A stretch of DNA of 64,000 nucleotides from Amycolatopsis lexingtonensis. GTDB taxonomy: Bacteria; Actinomycetota; Actinomycetes; Mycobacteriales; Pseudonocardiaceae. The position numbers and the translations under genes are program-made. Positions 24,575-32,534 of this stretch are shown piece after piece (position 1 is the first letter of the stretch; every line of letters starts with the position of its first letter). Location: NCBI RefSeq assembly GCF_014873755.1, contig NZ_JADBEG010000001.1, forward strand, positions 808,501 through 872,500, written 5' to 3'. The notes under the pieces are model-generated. The model did not search any database. It had not been told where the DNA came from and saw only the letters and a list, made by a program, of their open reading frames with translations.

Positions 24575-25369
24575 ATGGCCGAGCCGTACCCGGTGGACGT
24601 ACCCGCGAGCGGGTTCCTCGTCGTCCGCGCTTCGGGCGCGGCGGCGGCGCGGGCGGCGATCCTGGGCGGTGCCGCCGGTGCCCCCGAAGACATCCAGCTG
24701 GTGCTGCGCTGCCCGGTGCCGCGGGCGGTCGCCGAGTCCGGCGCGAAGCTGACGTTCGCCGACGCGACCCTGCACCTGCTGCCTTCGGAACGCGGGGTCG
24801 TCATGCTGACGGTCGCGGCGGCGAAGCTGTCGATCTCGTTCGCCGAGCTGCGGCCGCTGATGTTCCGGCCGGTCGAGGTCGACGCGCCGCTGCGGGCGCT
24901 GTTCGCGAGCGCGGTGGCGCACGTGCTGGCGGCCGGGCCGCGGCTCGACCCGCACGGGCTGGCCCACCACCTGCTGGGCCTGGCCGAACTGGTGCTGCGC
25001 AGCGCGCTGCGCGTCGAGCTCGACCGCGTCGACGCGCTCGCCGCCCGGCGGCGCGAGGCGCTGGAGTACATGCGCTCGCACCTGGCCGACCCGTCGCTGA
25101 CCGCGGACAAGATCGCCGAAGCGCTGTACATCTCCCGGCGCCGGCTGTACCAGCTGTTCGACGACGGCCAAGGCGTCTCCGAACGGCTCAAGAGCCTGCG
25201 GATCGACCGTGCGAAGGCCGTGCTCGCCGACCCGGCGAAGGCGGGCCGCGGGATCGCGGAAGTCGCGCGGGACTGCGGGTTCACCAGCGCCCCGCACTTC
25301 TCGCGGACGTTCCGCCGGGCGACCGGGCAGACCCCGCGCGAATACCGGGAGCGGGCCCTGCGGGGGTGA
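24575..25369 (+). CDS. AraC-family transcriptional regulator
   Basis: 264 residues (ATG 24575; 24566 is also possible). The N-terminal 140 residues are an AraC-binding-like domain, the C-terminal 100 a double HTH: DPSLTADKIAEALYISRRRL then IAEVARDCGFTSAPHFSRTF and the closing TGQTPREYR. Embedded in the ESX block and divergent from espG, it may control it. Its last 89 bases overlap the convergent gene at 25281. Confidence 0.9.
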   Translation: MAEPYPVDVPASGFLVVRASGAAAARAAILGGAAGAPEDIQLVLRCPVPRAVAESGAKLTFADATLHLLPSERGVVMLTVAAAKLSISFAELRPLMFRPVEVDAPLRALFASAVAHVLAAGPRLDPHGLAHHLLGLAELVLRSALRVELDRVDALAARRREALEYMRSHLADPSLTADKIAEALYISRRRLYQLFDDGQGVSERLKSLRIDRAKAVLADPAKAGRGIAEVARDCGFTSAPHFSRTFRRATGQTPREYRERALRG

Positions 25370-25877
25370 GGTCGACGCCGGCCACGAGCGTCCCGGCCAG
25401 CCCGGCGACCTCCAGCCAGCCCCGGCCGCCGGGGGAGTGCAGGGTGAACACCGCCGCGCGCGGGCGGTCCGGGTCGAGCACGAGGGCCTGCAGCTGCGCG
25501 CCGGACAGGCCGATCCGCTCGACGATCACCACCGGGTAGCCGCGGGCGGTCCGCGCGCTGCTCACCTCGCGCAGGCCCGGGGTCGTGTCGGCGACGAAGT
25601 GCCGCAGGTCCGCGGCTTCTTCGAGCGGGACGTCCACCGGGACGACGCCGGCGATCAGCAGCGCCGGGTCCGCGTCGCGGTGCTCGACCAGCGCCAGCAG
25701 GCCAGCCCGCTGCTCGTGGGCGATTTCCGCGGACTGCACGGCGGCCGCTTCGAGGCCGAGGTCGCGGGCGGCGTCGGGGCCGCGCAGGCGCGCCATGAGC
25801 GCGTGCAGCTCGGCCGTGGTGCGCTCGACCGAGTCCAGGTTCACCGGGGTGATGCCCGGTACGGCGGGCAGTTTCAC
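25281..25877 (-). CDS. Hypothetical ESX-locus protein
   Basis: 198 residues, GTG start overlapping the previous stop (GTGA). The central part looks like an alpha/beta domain (ADPALLIAGVVPVDVPLEEA, GYPVVIVERIGLSG, RAAVFTLHSP). The C-terminal 30 residues are encoded antisense to the AraC gene and are low-complexity. No family recognised. Coupled position suggests a partner of the WXG proteins, perhaps similar to EspG-like or immunity factors. Confidence 0.65.
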   Translation of the reverse strand: MKLPAVPGITPVNLDSVERTTAELHALMARLRGPDAARDLGLEAAAVQSAEIAHEQRAGLLALVEHRDADPALLIAGVVPVDVPLEEAADLRHFVADTTPGLREVSSARTARGYPVVIVERIGLSGAQLQALVLDPDRPRAAVFTLHSPGGRGWLEVAGLAGTLVAGVDLTPAGPAPGIRAGSARSPGGTSARSAGRW

Positions 25878-26566
25878 CGGCCACCCAGCGCGGCGGCGAA
25901 CGCGGACACCGCACCCGGCGGCGGCGTCACGGGGGTGCCGGGCGTGCGCGCGACGGTCACGCCCAGCTCGCGCCCGGCGGCCGAGAACGACTCCAGCTGT
26001 GTGGCCAGGCCGCGGAAATCCGGCGCGGCCGGCAGGGGAGCGCCGTCCCCGAGGGCCCGCAGCTGTCCGGCGACCCGGGCGGCGGCCGTGGCGTGGGCGC
26101 GTTCGAGGTCGCGGGCTTCGGCGAGCACGCGGTCGAGGTCCTGCTGCCGGTGCGAGAGCCGGGCACGGGCCGCCGTGAGGTTTCCGGCGCCTGAGGGCGA
26201 GAACTGCGCTTCGGTTTCGGCGCGCTCGACGTCGTCTTCGGCGTCGACCACGGCCCGGCGCGCGGTACCGGCCCGGGCGTCGAGTTCTTCGGCGCGGCGG
26301 TGGTGGGCGAGCAGGGTCCCGGCCCAGTCGTCCAGCACCGCGGCGGCCGCGTCCATGGCGTCCGGCGTGGTGGTGAGCCCGGTCGCGGCCCGGCCCGCGC
26401 GCTCGGCCTGTGCCCGCGCCGAAGGCCCGGCCCACTCGGGGGTTTCGCCGGGCGGCCGGATTTCCCGCAGCCGGGTGGCCGTTTCGGTGCACCGGCGGGC
26501 CGCTTCGGCGACGGCGTCGGGGTTGCCCGGCACCGGGTCGAACCCGAGGCCGCGGAAGTCGGTCAT
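25874..26566 (-). CDS. WXG100-superfamily-like helical protein
   Basis: 230 residues from MTDFRGLGFDPVPGNPDAVA. The start GFDPVPG and TPEWAGPSARAQAERA (a WAG turn) are typical of the N-terminal export domains of large actinobacterial ESX substrates. The rest is almost entirely helical coiled coil (LDARAGTARRAVVDAEDDVE; LSHRQQDLDRVLAEARDLER). There is no toxin domain at the C terminus. It overlaps the next gene by GTGA. Confidence 0.75.
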   Translation of the reverse strand: MTDFRGLGFDPVPGNPDAVAEAARRCTETATRLREIRPPGETPEWAGPSARAQAERAGRAATGLTTTPDAMDAAAAVLDDWAGTLLAHHRRAEELDARAGTARRAVVDAEDDVERAETEAQFSPSGAGNLTAARARLSHRQQDLDRVLAEARDLERAHATAAARVAGQLRALGDGAPLPAAPDFRGLATQLESFSAAGRELGVTVARTPGTPVTPPPGAVSAFAAALGGR

Positions 26567-26838
26567 CGGCCCAGCTCCTCGGCCGCGTCCGCGTCGGTGG
26601 TGCGGTAGGCCTTCGCCGCGGCACGGACAGCCTCCGCCGAAGCGGCGAAATCCTCGTGCACGCCCCGGATCCGGCCCGCCCACTCGGCGGCGAGCCCGGC
26701 GAGCGCGCCGGACACCGCGGGCGGTCCGATGTCGCTGACGTCGAGGTCCGGCACGGCGGCCGCGTACTCCGCGGCCGTGTCGGACAGCTGCCGCGCGAGC
26801 GCGTCGAGGGCGGCCGGGTCGGCGTGGAAGCCGGTCAT
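26563..26838 (-). CDS. WXG100/EsxA-like small secreted protein
   Basis: 91 residues, two predicted helices around a WAG turn (AEWAGRIRGVHEDFA), within the size of WXG100 proteins. It starts with a 4-bp overlap to the PPE-like gene and ends with a 4-bp overlap to the next. It probably pairs with another helical protein of this run for ESX export. Confidence 0.8.
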   Translation of the reverse strand: MTGFHADPAALDALARQLSDTAAEYAAAVPDLDVSDIGPPAVSGALAGLAAEWAGRIRGVHEDFAASAEAVRAAAKAYRTTDADAAEELGR

Positions 26839-28007
26839 TCGCCGAACACCGGCGGGTAGGCGGGCGGGAGGTCGTCGAGCAGGTCGTACCCGGCCGCGTA
26901 CTTGTCGCGGTGCTCGGTGTCTTCCTCGCGCCGCGCGCCCTGGCCCGGCGGGTACATGCCGTACCCGCCCGCGGTGCCGCGGCCGCCCGCCGAGCCGGGG
27001 CCGAATCCGGAGGTCCCGGCGCCGCCGAGGCGGCCGGCCCCGGCTTGCCCGCCTTCGCCGAGCGCCCCGGCGCCGATCAGGCCGGTGAAGCCCGGTCCGG
27101 CGGCGCCGGTCGAGCCCGGTCCGGCGGCCCCGGTCGTCGAGGAACCGCCCGGCCCGAGCACGCCGTCCAGCGCGCCCGGCAGGCCGGCCCCGGTGAGCGC
27201 CGCGGGCAGGGCGGACGCCGTCGACGTCGCGTCACCCGGCGAGGAGCCGGGCACCCGCGGGTCGGCGGGCGGGTCGTCGAATCCGGGGCCGTGGTCCGGG
27301 TCCCGCGGGGTCACCGGGACGCGCTGGACGACGTCACCCGTCGCGCTGACCTGCGGTGCCGTGTCGAACGTCGGCAGGCGGTGCCGGACGTCGTGGCTCG
27401 CGCTCTCGTACTGTTCCATCACGCGGACGGCTTCGGCCTTGGCGTCGTCGGCCTGTTTCTTGGTCGGGAGCTTGTCGTCGAGCAGGTCGTTCAGCAGGTA
27501 CCGGCCTTCGGGCCCGTCGAGCCGCTTGACCGCGTAGCCCTGCTGGAACCAGTGTTCGGCCCAGTAGTGCACGGGCTCCGGCATCTTCGCCCGCGCTTCG
27601 CCGATCGCCGAGGTGTAGGCGTCGAGGCCGTCGCCGATCTCGCGGGCGTTCGAACTCGCCGTGCTCGCCCAGCCGGTCAGCTTGCCGATCGAGTCCGCGG
27701 CCTGGACCGCGGACGGGCCGCGCCACGACAGCAGCAGGTTCTGCACCAGCTTGTGGACCTCGGCCGTCTCCGCGTCGAGGCCCTTGGCCAGCTCGGCCCA
27801 CCGGTGCGCCTGCTCGCCGAGCTTCGGCGGGTCCGCCGACTGGATCATGTCCCACAGCTCGCGGTGGTCGTAGCTGTCCCAGTGGATCCGGCCGAACGAC
27901 GCTTCGCGGGCGTTGACTTCCTTCTCCCGGCGGACGCGGCGAGCCTTCCGCTTCTCGCGCGCGGTCGGCTGGTGGTGCGTGGAGTGGAACTCAGGCATCG
28001 CGCTCAC
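26835..28007 (-). CDS. PPE-domain-like ESX substrate with Gly/Ala-rich C terminus
   Basis: 390 residues. A basic head (REKRKARRVRREKEVNAREA) is followed by a PPE/WXG-like helical domain (about 40-210: WAELAKGLDAETAEVHKLVQ, LLSWRGPSAVQAADSI). Residues 230-350 are Pro/Gly/Ala-rich low complexity, then a charged end with DKYAAGYDLLDDLPPAYPPV, a C-terminal motif also common in Amycolatopsis homologues as I recall them. Likely exported and dependent on EspG. Confidence 0.8.
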   Translation of the reverse strand: MSAMPEFHSTHHQPTAREKRKARRVRREKEVNAREASFGRIHWDSYDHRELWDMIQSADPPKLGEQAHRWAELAKGLDAETAEVHKLVQNLLLSWRGPSAVQAADSIGKLTGWASTASSNAREIGDGLDAYTSAIGEARAKMPEPVHYWAEHWFQQGYAVKRLDGPEGRYLLNDLLDDKLPTKKQADDAKAEAVRVMEQYESASHDVRHRLPTFDTAPQVSATGDVVQRVPVTPRDPDHGPGFDDPPADPRVPGSSPGDATSTASALPAALTGAGLPGALDGVLGPGGSSTTGAAGPGSTGAAGPGFTGLIGAGALGEGGQAGAGRLGGAGTSGFGPGSAGGRGTAGGYGMYPPGQGARREEDTEHRDKYAAGYDLLDDLPPAYPPVFGE

Positions 28008-28455
28008 CCGCCCGGAGGATCTCGGCGGCTTCGTCGTCGTTGCGGCGGTGGATCGTGGCGACGCCGTCGAGCGCCTCCCGCAGCGACGCCAGCTCGTCGA
28101 GGTAGGACCGCAGCGTGGCCTGCACGCCGCCGGGGTCGGAGCCGCCCCGCAGCCCGAACGAGCGGCGCATCCAGTGCGCCACCGGGCCGTGGCCGTCGGT
28201 CAGCGGGGTGCTCAGCTCGGCGGCCGCGGCCAGGTGCGCGGACAGCGCGCGGGAGCGCTCGTCGATCGCCGCCTTCGCCTGTTCCACCTGGTCGTAGTCC
28301 AGCGTGATGAGGCCGGCGTCCGCGACCAGCGCGGCCGACCCGCCGCCTTCGGGCTTCGCCACGTCCGCCGCGGTCTCCCGCGGCTCGTCCGCCGTGAGCC
28401 GGTCCTCTTTGCGCAGCTGCTTCCGCGCGTCGGCTTCGTCCCGCACCGTCGCCAT
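27991..28455 (-). CDS. ESX-locus helical protein
   Basis: 154 residues from MATVRDEADA, predicted mostly helical (LITLDYDQVEQAKAAIDERS, LSAHLAAAAEL, YLDELASLREALDGVATIHR). It resembles small actinobacterial proteins encoded just before PPE-like genes. It overlaps the PPE-like gene by 17 bp. It is the first gene of the minus-strand ESX run. Confidence 0.75.
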   Translation of the reverse strand: MATVRDEADARKQLRKEDRLTADEPRETAADVAKPEGGGSAALVADAGLITLDYDQVEQAKAAIDERSRALSAHLAAAAELSTPLTDGHGPVAHWMRRSFGLRGGSDPGGVQATLRSYLDELASLREALDGVATIHRRNDDEAAEILRAGERDA

Positions 28456-28580
28456 GGACGTCCTTCCCTCGCCACCCAGGCGTCCATCCTGGCCAATGCG
28501 CGCCGCGAAGAGAAGTGGGCCCGCCGCGGCTGCACGGGTGGACACGAAGACTGCACAGGCGGATAGGGCAGGATGTCCGG

Positions 28581-28823
28581 ATGATCCCGCGTCGCGTGTC
28601 CGGAGCCGTTCTCGCCGCCTTCGCCGGGCTCGTCGTGCTCACCGGGCCGGCCGCCGCCCAGACCGGGCCCGAGACCAGCCCGGCGGCCCCGACGTCCGCG
28701 CCGCCCGCCGGCCTCGCCGCCGTCGGCATCCCGACCTGGGTGTGGGCGCTGGTCTCGATCGTCGGCCTGCTCGCGGTGATCGTCGTCGGCATCCGCCAGC
28801 TCCGGGGCCGTCCGAAGGACTAG
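28581..28823 (+). CDS. Small exported single-pass membrane protein
   Basis: 80 residues: signal peptide (VSGAVLAAFAGLVVLTGPAAAQ), Pro/Ala-rich linker, then one membrane helix (about 50-70) and a basic end RQLRGRPKD. No domain recognised. Its TAG stop shares the CTAG with the convergent permease stop. Confidence 0.65.
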   Translation: MIPRRVSGAVLAAFAGLVVLTGPAAAQTGPETSPAAPTSAPPAGLAAVGIPTWVWALVSIVGLLAVIVVGIRQLRGRPKD

Positions 28824-30187
28824 TCCCGCGGCACCGTCACGACCCAGCGTTCGGGACGGCGGCGCAGGTACCCCCACCAGTACAGCGCCGACACGACCAG
28901 CACGCCCGCGGTGATGCCGAGGTCGAGCGCGCTCTGCTCGACCAGGACGTAGGCCAGCGCCCCGGCCGCGAGCACCGGCACCACCGGCCAGGCCGGCATC
29001 CGCCAGACGTGCGGTTTCCGGTGCGCCGCCCGGCGAGCGCCCAGTGCGGCGGCCGCGACGCTGAGGTAGAGCGCGACGACGGCGACCCCGGTGACGCCGC
29101 TGAGCGTGTCCACCGGCACGAAGCAGAGAACTGCCTCGGACAGCCCGACCACGAGGGTCGCGACCCACGGCGCGCCGAACCGCTCGCTGACCACGCTCAT
29201 CGCGCGGTTCACCGGCGTCGGCCACGCCTGGTCGCGCGCGGAGGCGTAGAGCACGCGCGAGTTCTGGATGACCATGACGATCACCGCGTTGACGATCGCC
29301 GCCGCGATGCAGAGGCTGACCGCGGCACCGACGGCCGGGCTGCTCCAGCCGGTGACCAGCGCGGTGAGGTCGACCCCGGCGAGCGCGGCGGCGTCCGGCA
29401 CGGCGAGGGTGATCGCCACGACCGGCACCAGGATGACGACGGCGCTGATGCCGAGCGTCCAGAACACCGTCCTGGCCACCGTCCGGCGCGGCTCGCGCAT
29501 CTCCTCGGCGAGGTACACGGCGGTGCTGAAGCCCTGCACCACGAACAGCGCGACGGCCAGCCCGGTGACGACGGCGATCAGCCCGATCCCGCTGGTGCCG
29601 AGGCTCGGTTTCACCAGCACGGCCGGGCTCTGCGTGGTGTGCGTGAAGCCGAGCAGGGACACGGCGAAGATCGCGACGATTTCGATGACGAGGAAGACGC
29701 CGGTGATCCACGCGTTGGACCGCAGGTTCAGCAGGCCCATCACGGTCGACGCGAGCATCACGAGCGCGCCCGCGACCGACGGGCTGACGTCGACTGCGGC
29801 GGCGAGGTAGTCGGCCACGCCGATCGCGATGATCGGCGGCACGACGAGGATCACGATGAACGACAGCATGAAGGTCAGCCAGCCGGCGAACCGGTTCGCC
29901 ACGGTCGTCACCATCGCGTACTCGCCGCCGGCGCTCGGCACCAGCGTGCCGAGTTCGGAGTAGCAGAAGGCGATCCCGACGCAGAGCAGCACTGCGAGGG
30001 CGATGGCGAGCGCGGTGCCGGTGCCGAGGTCGGCGAACAGCGGCGGCACGAGGACGAACAGCGACGAAGCCGGGGTCACGCAGCTGAGCGTCAGCAGCGT
30101 GCCGCCGCCGACGCCGATGGAGCGGGTGAGCGTCTTCTTCGCCTTGACGGCGGCGACGGCGTCGGGCGGGGCGGGAGTGCGGGGCAT
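28820..30187 (-). CDS. APC-family amino acid permease
   Basis: 455 residues, about 12 membrane helices. The start IGVGGGTLLTLSCVTPASSL and the ELGTLVPSAGGEYA motif mark the APC superfamily. It imports an amino acid or amine. Divergent from an Lrp/AsnC regulator and close to a class III aminotransferase, it may supply the amine that the aminotransferase degrades, such as beta-alanine, GABA or putrescine. GACGACTAAATC in its upstream region matches sites near the aminotransferase. Confidence 0.9.
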   Translation of the reverse strand: MPRTPAPPDAVAAVKAKKTLTRSIGVGGGTLLTLSCVTPASSLFVLVPPLFADLGTGTALAIALAVLLCVGIAFCYSELGTLVPSAGGEYAMVTTVANRFAGWLTFMLSFIVILVVPPIIAIGVADYLAAAVDVSPSVAGALVMLASTVMGLLNLRSNAWITGVFLVIEIVAIFAVSLLGFTHTTQSPAVLVKPSLGTSGIGLIAVVTGLAVALFVVQGFSTAVYLAEEMREPRRTVARTVFWTLGISAVVILVPVVAITLAVPDAAALAGVDLTALVTGWSSPAVGAAVSLCIAAAIVNAVIVMVIQNSRVLYASARDQAWPTPVNRAMSVVSERFGAPWVATLVVGLSEAVLCFVPVDTLSGVTGVAVVALYLSVAAAALGARRAAHRKPHVWRMPAWPVVPVLAAGALAYVLVEQSALDLGITAGVLVVSALYWWGYLRRRPERWVVTVPRD

Positions 30188-30231
30188 CGGCGTTCCCTCC
30201 GGCCGGGGGCAAGGTGCGACGGATGGAACAG

Positions 30232-30244
30232 CACCGATTCGGTG
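30232..30244. promoter_or_regulatory. CACCGA-T-TCGGTG inverted repeat upstream of the permease
   Basis: Perfect 6-bp arms with a single central base, 45 bp upstream of the permease ATG. Possible operator for Lrp or part of the core promoter. Confidence 0.4.
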
Positions 30245-30260
30245 TTGTCAACGCCACTTT

Positions 30261-30272
30261 GACGACTAAATC
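30261..30272. promoter_or_regulatory. GACGACTAAATC, putative Lrp-type site 1
   Basis: One of three near-identical 12-mers (others at 30856 and 30919) found only around the permease, lrp and aminotransferase genes. Likely the regulon's operator. Confidence 0.55.
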
Positions 30273-30368
30273 CGTTGTCCTGGCAGCTATGAGGCTTCGT
30301 ATTCGGTGACGGGACGTGACGGCGTGGCGCGGTTGCCCGGCGTCGCCCGCGTCGGGGATGATCCGGGC

Positions 30369-30857
30369 GTGAGCAGCCAGGACACCCCCAGCCGGCCCGC
30401 GCCGCCGGTGCTCGACGACATCTCCCGGCAGATCATCGCGCAGCTGCAGGAGGACGGGCGGCGGGCGTACGCGACGATCGGCAAGGCGGTCGGCCTGTCG
30501 GAAGCGGCGGTCCGGCAACGGGTCCAGCGGCTGTCGGACTCGGGCGTCATCCAGATCGTCGCCGTCTCGGATCCCTTGCAGGTCGGGCTGTTCCGGCAGG
30601 CGATGATCGCGATCACCGTGGACGGCCCGCTGGAGCCGGTCGGCGACGCACTGGCCGAAATGGACGAAATCGCGTACGTGATCCTCTGCGCCGGGCGCTA
30701 CGACCTGCTGTGCGAAGCCGTCTGCGCGGACGACGAGGCGCTGCTGCAGCTGATCTCGACGCGGATCCGCGCGCTGCCCGGCGTCCGGCACGCGGAGGCG
30801 ATGGTCTACCTCAAGCTGCGGAAGCAGACCTACCAGTGGGGCACTCGCGGAGCGTGA
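30369..30857 (+). CDS. Lrp/AsnC-family regulator
   Basis: 162 residues from GTG 30369. HTH: LDDISRQIIAQLQEDGRRAY and ATIGKAVGLSEAAVRQRVQRL (about 20-60), then the RAM ligand domain (VLCAGRYDLLCEAVCADDEA; LPGVRHAEAMVYLKL). It sits between the divergent permease and the downstream aminotransferase, which it presumably controls in response to the amine or amino acid. A second copy of the 12-mer overlaps its stop codon. Confidence 0.93.
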   Translation: MSSQDTPSRPAPPVLDDISRQIIAQLQEDGRRAYATIGKAVGLSEAAVRQRVQRLSDSGVIQIVAVSDPLQVGLFRQAMIAITVDGPLEPVGDALAEMDEIAYVILCAGRYDLLCEAVCADDEALLQLISTRIRALPGVRHAEAMVYLKLRKQTYQWGTRGA

Positions 30858-30867
30858 CGACTGAATC
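30856..30867. promoter_or_regulatory. GACGACTGAATC, putative Lrp-type site 2
   Basis: Overlaps the lrp stop codon; 63 bp centre-to-centre from site 3, which places the two on the same face of the helix for a 10.5-bp repeat. Confidence 0.55.
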
Positions 30868-30918
30868 CGAAGGTCTGTCCCTTGTGGAACTTCTGGATTA
30901 GTTGTTCGAGTTCGGCTG

Positions 30919-30962
30919 GACGACTGAATCGCTTGCATTGACGCTTCGGGGCGTGCGATAAC
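30919..30962 (+). promoter_or_regulatory. Putative Lrp-type site 3 and aminotransferase promoter
   Basis: GACGACTGAATC (30919-30930) lies directly upstream of TTGCAT (30933-30938), 18 bp, then GATAAC (30957-30962). The ATG follows 6 bases later, so the message would be leaderless. A site just upstream of -35 fits activation. Confidence 0.5.
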
Positions 30963-30968
30963 CGAGGC

Positions 30969-32360
30969 ATGACCACAACCGCCGACCGTGCCACCGTCGA
31001 CGCTTCGAGCCTCGCCCAGGCCGCCCGCAGCAACCTCTGGCTGCACTTCACCCGCCACTCCACCTACGACGAGACCGACGTCCCGGTGATCGTGCGCGGC
31101 GAAGGCCCGTACATCTGGGACGCCCGGGGCAAGCGCTACCTCGACGGGCTGGCCGGCCTGTTCGCGGTCCAGGTCGGCCACGGCCGCGAGGAGCTCGCCG
31201 AAGCCGCCGCGCGGCAGACGAAGCAGCTCGCGTACTTCCCGCTGTGGGGCCACGCCCACCCGGCGGCGATCGAGCTGGCCACCCGGCTGGCCGCGGCGTC
31301 CCCCGGCGACCTGAACCGCGTGTTCTTCACGGTGAGCGGCGGCGAATCGGTCGAAACGGCGTGGAAACTGGCGAAGCAGTACTTCAAGCTCGTCGGGAAA
31401 CCGGGCAAGCACAAGGTGATCAGCCGCGCGCTGGCCTACCACGGGACGTCGCAGGGCGCGCTGTCGATCACCGGCATCCCCGGCGCGAAGGCGGACTTCG
31501 AGCCGCTGGTGCCGAGCACCCTGCGCGTGCCCAACACGAACTTCTACCGCGCGCCCGAGCACGCCGACGACTACGAGGCCTACGGTCGCTGGGCGGCGGA
31601 CCAGATCGAGCAGGCGATCGAGTTCGAAGGCGCGGACACCGTCGCGGCGGTGTTCCTCGAGCCCGTGCAGAACACGGGTGGGTGTTTCGTGCCGCCGCCG
31701 GGGTACTTCGCGCGGGTGCGGGAGATCTGCGACAAGTACGACGTGCTGCTGGTGTCCGACGAGGTGATCTGCGCGTTCGGCCGGGTCGGGTACGACTTCG
31801 CGGCGAAGCGCTACGGGTACCAGCCGGACATCATCACGACCGCGAAGGGCCTGACGTCCGGGTACGCACCGCTGGGCGCGGTGCTGGCCTCGGAGCGGCT
31901 GATGGAACCGTTCACCCGCGGCGAGACGACTTTCATGCACGGCTCGACGTACGGCGGGCACCCGGTGTCCTGCGCGGTGGCGCTGGCGAACCTCGATTTG
32001 ATCGAGCGTGAGGGGTTGTACGAGCACGTGCTGACGCGCGAGTCGGCGTTTCGGTCCACTTTGGACAAGTTGACTGATTTGCCGATCGTGGGGGATGTTC
32101 GGGGGGCCGGGTTCTTTTACGGGATCGAGCTGGTGAAGGACAAGGCGACGAAGGAGACGTTCAGCGCGGCTGAGTCGGAGCGGGTGCTGCGCGGGTTCCT
32201 TTCGGAGGCGTTGTTCGAGGCCGGGTTGTACTGCCGGGCTGATGATCGGGCTGAGCCGGTGGTGCAGTTGTCGCCGCCGTTGATTTGTGATCAGGCGCAG
32301 TTCGATGAGATGGAGCAGATCCTGCGGGACACGCTGAGCCGGGCTTGGCAGTTGCTGTAG
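30969..32360 (+). CDS. Class III PLP aminotransferase (omega-amino acid type)
   Basis: 463 residues. PLP lysine Lys293 in TTAKGLTSGYAPLGAV, preceded by LLVSDEVICAFGRVG with the cofactor Asp; FTVSGGESVETAWKLAKQY near residue 120 is typical of the beta-alanine/putrescine-pyruvate group. It would move the terminal amine of an omega-amino acid or diamine to pyruvate. Codon use in the last third is less GC-biased than neighbours. Regulated with the permease by the Lrp protein (inferred). Confidence 0.93.
   Translation: MTTTADRATVDASSLAQAARSNLWLHFTRHSTYDETDVPVIVRGEGPYIWDARGKRYLDGLAGLFAVQVGHGREELAEAAARQTKQLAYFPLWGHAHPAAIELATRLAAASPGDLNRVFFTVSGGESVETAWKLAKQYFKLVGKPGKHKVISRALAYHGTSQGALSITGIPGAKADFEPLVPSTLRVPNTNFYRAPEHADDYEAYGRWAADQIEQAIEFEGADTVAAVFLEPVQNTGGCFVPPPGYFARVREICDKYDVLLVSDEVICAFGRVGYDFAAKRYGYQPDIITTAKGLTSGYAPLGAVLASERLMEPFTRGETTFMHGSTYGGHPVSCAVALANLDLIEREGLYEHVLTRESAFRSTLDKLTDLPIVGDVRGAGFFYGIELVKDKATKETFSAAESERVLRGFLSEALFEAGLYCRADDRAEPVVQLSPPLICDQAQFDEMEQILRDTLSRAWQLL
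32054..32066. repeat. GTCCA-N3-TGGAC interrupted palindrome, perfect copy 4
   Basis: Spacer CTT; inside the aminotransferase gene, read as TCC ACT TTG GAC (S-T-L-D) with two rare codons. Confidence 0.6.
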
Positions 32361-32534
32361 GCGTGGTTCCGGTCCTCCCGGGCAGCGGCGGTGGCCCGAT
32401 CGGGCGGGGAAGCCGCGCTTTCCGCCCGGCGCCGCGGTTCCTGAGTACCGTGGATCGCAGGGGGCCGGGGGAGTGGCCGGTGACCGGGTCGCCCGTGTTG
32501 GTGCGGCCGGCCGCGCTCCCGGGAGGAGACCCCG

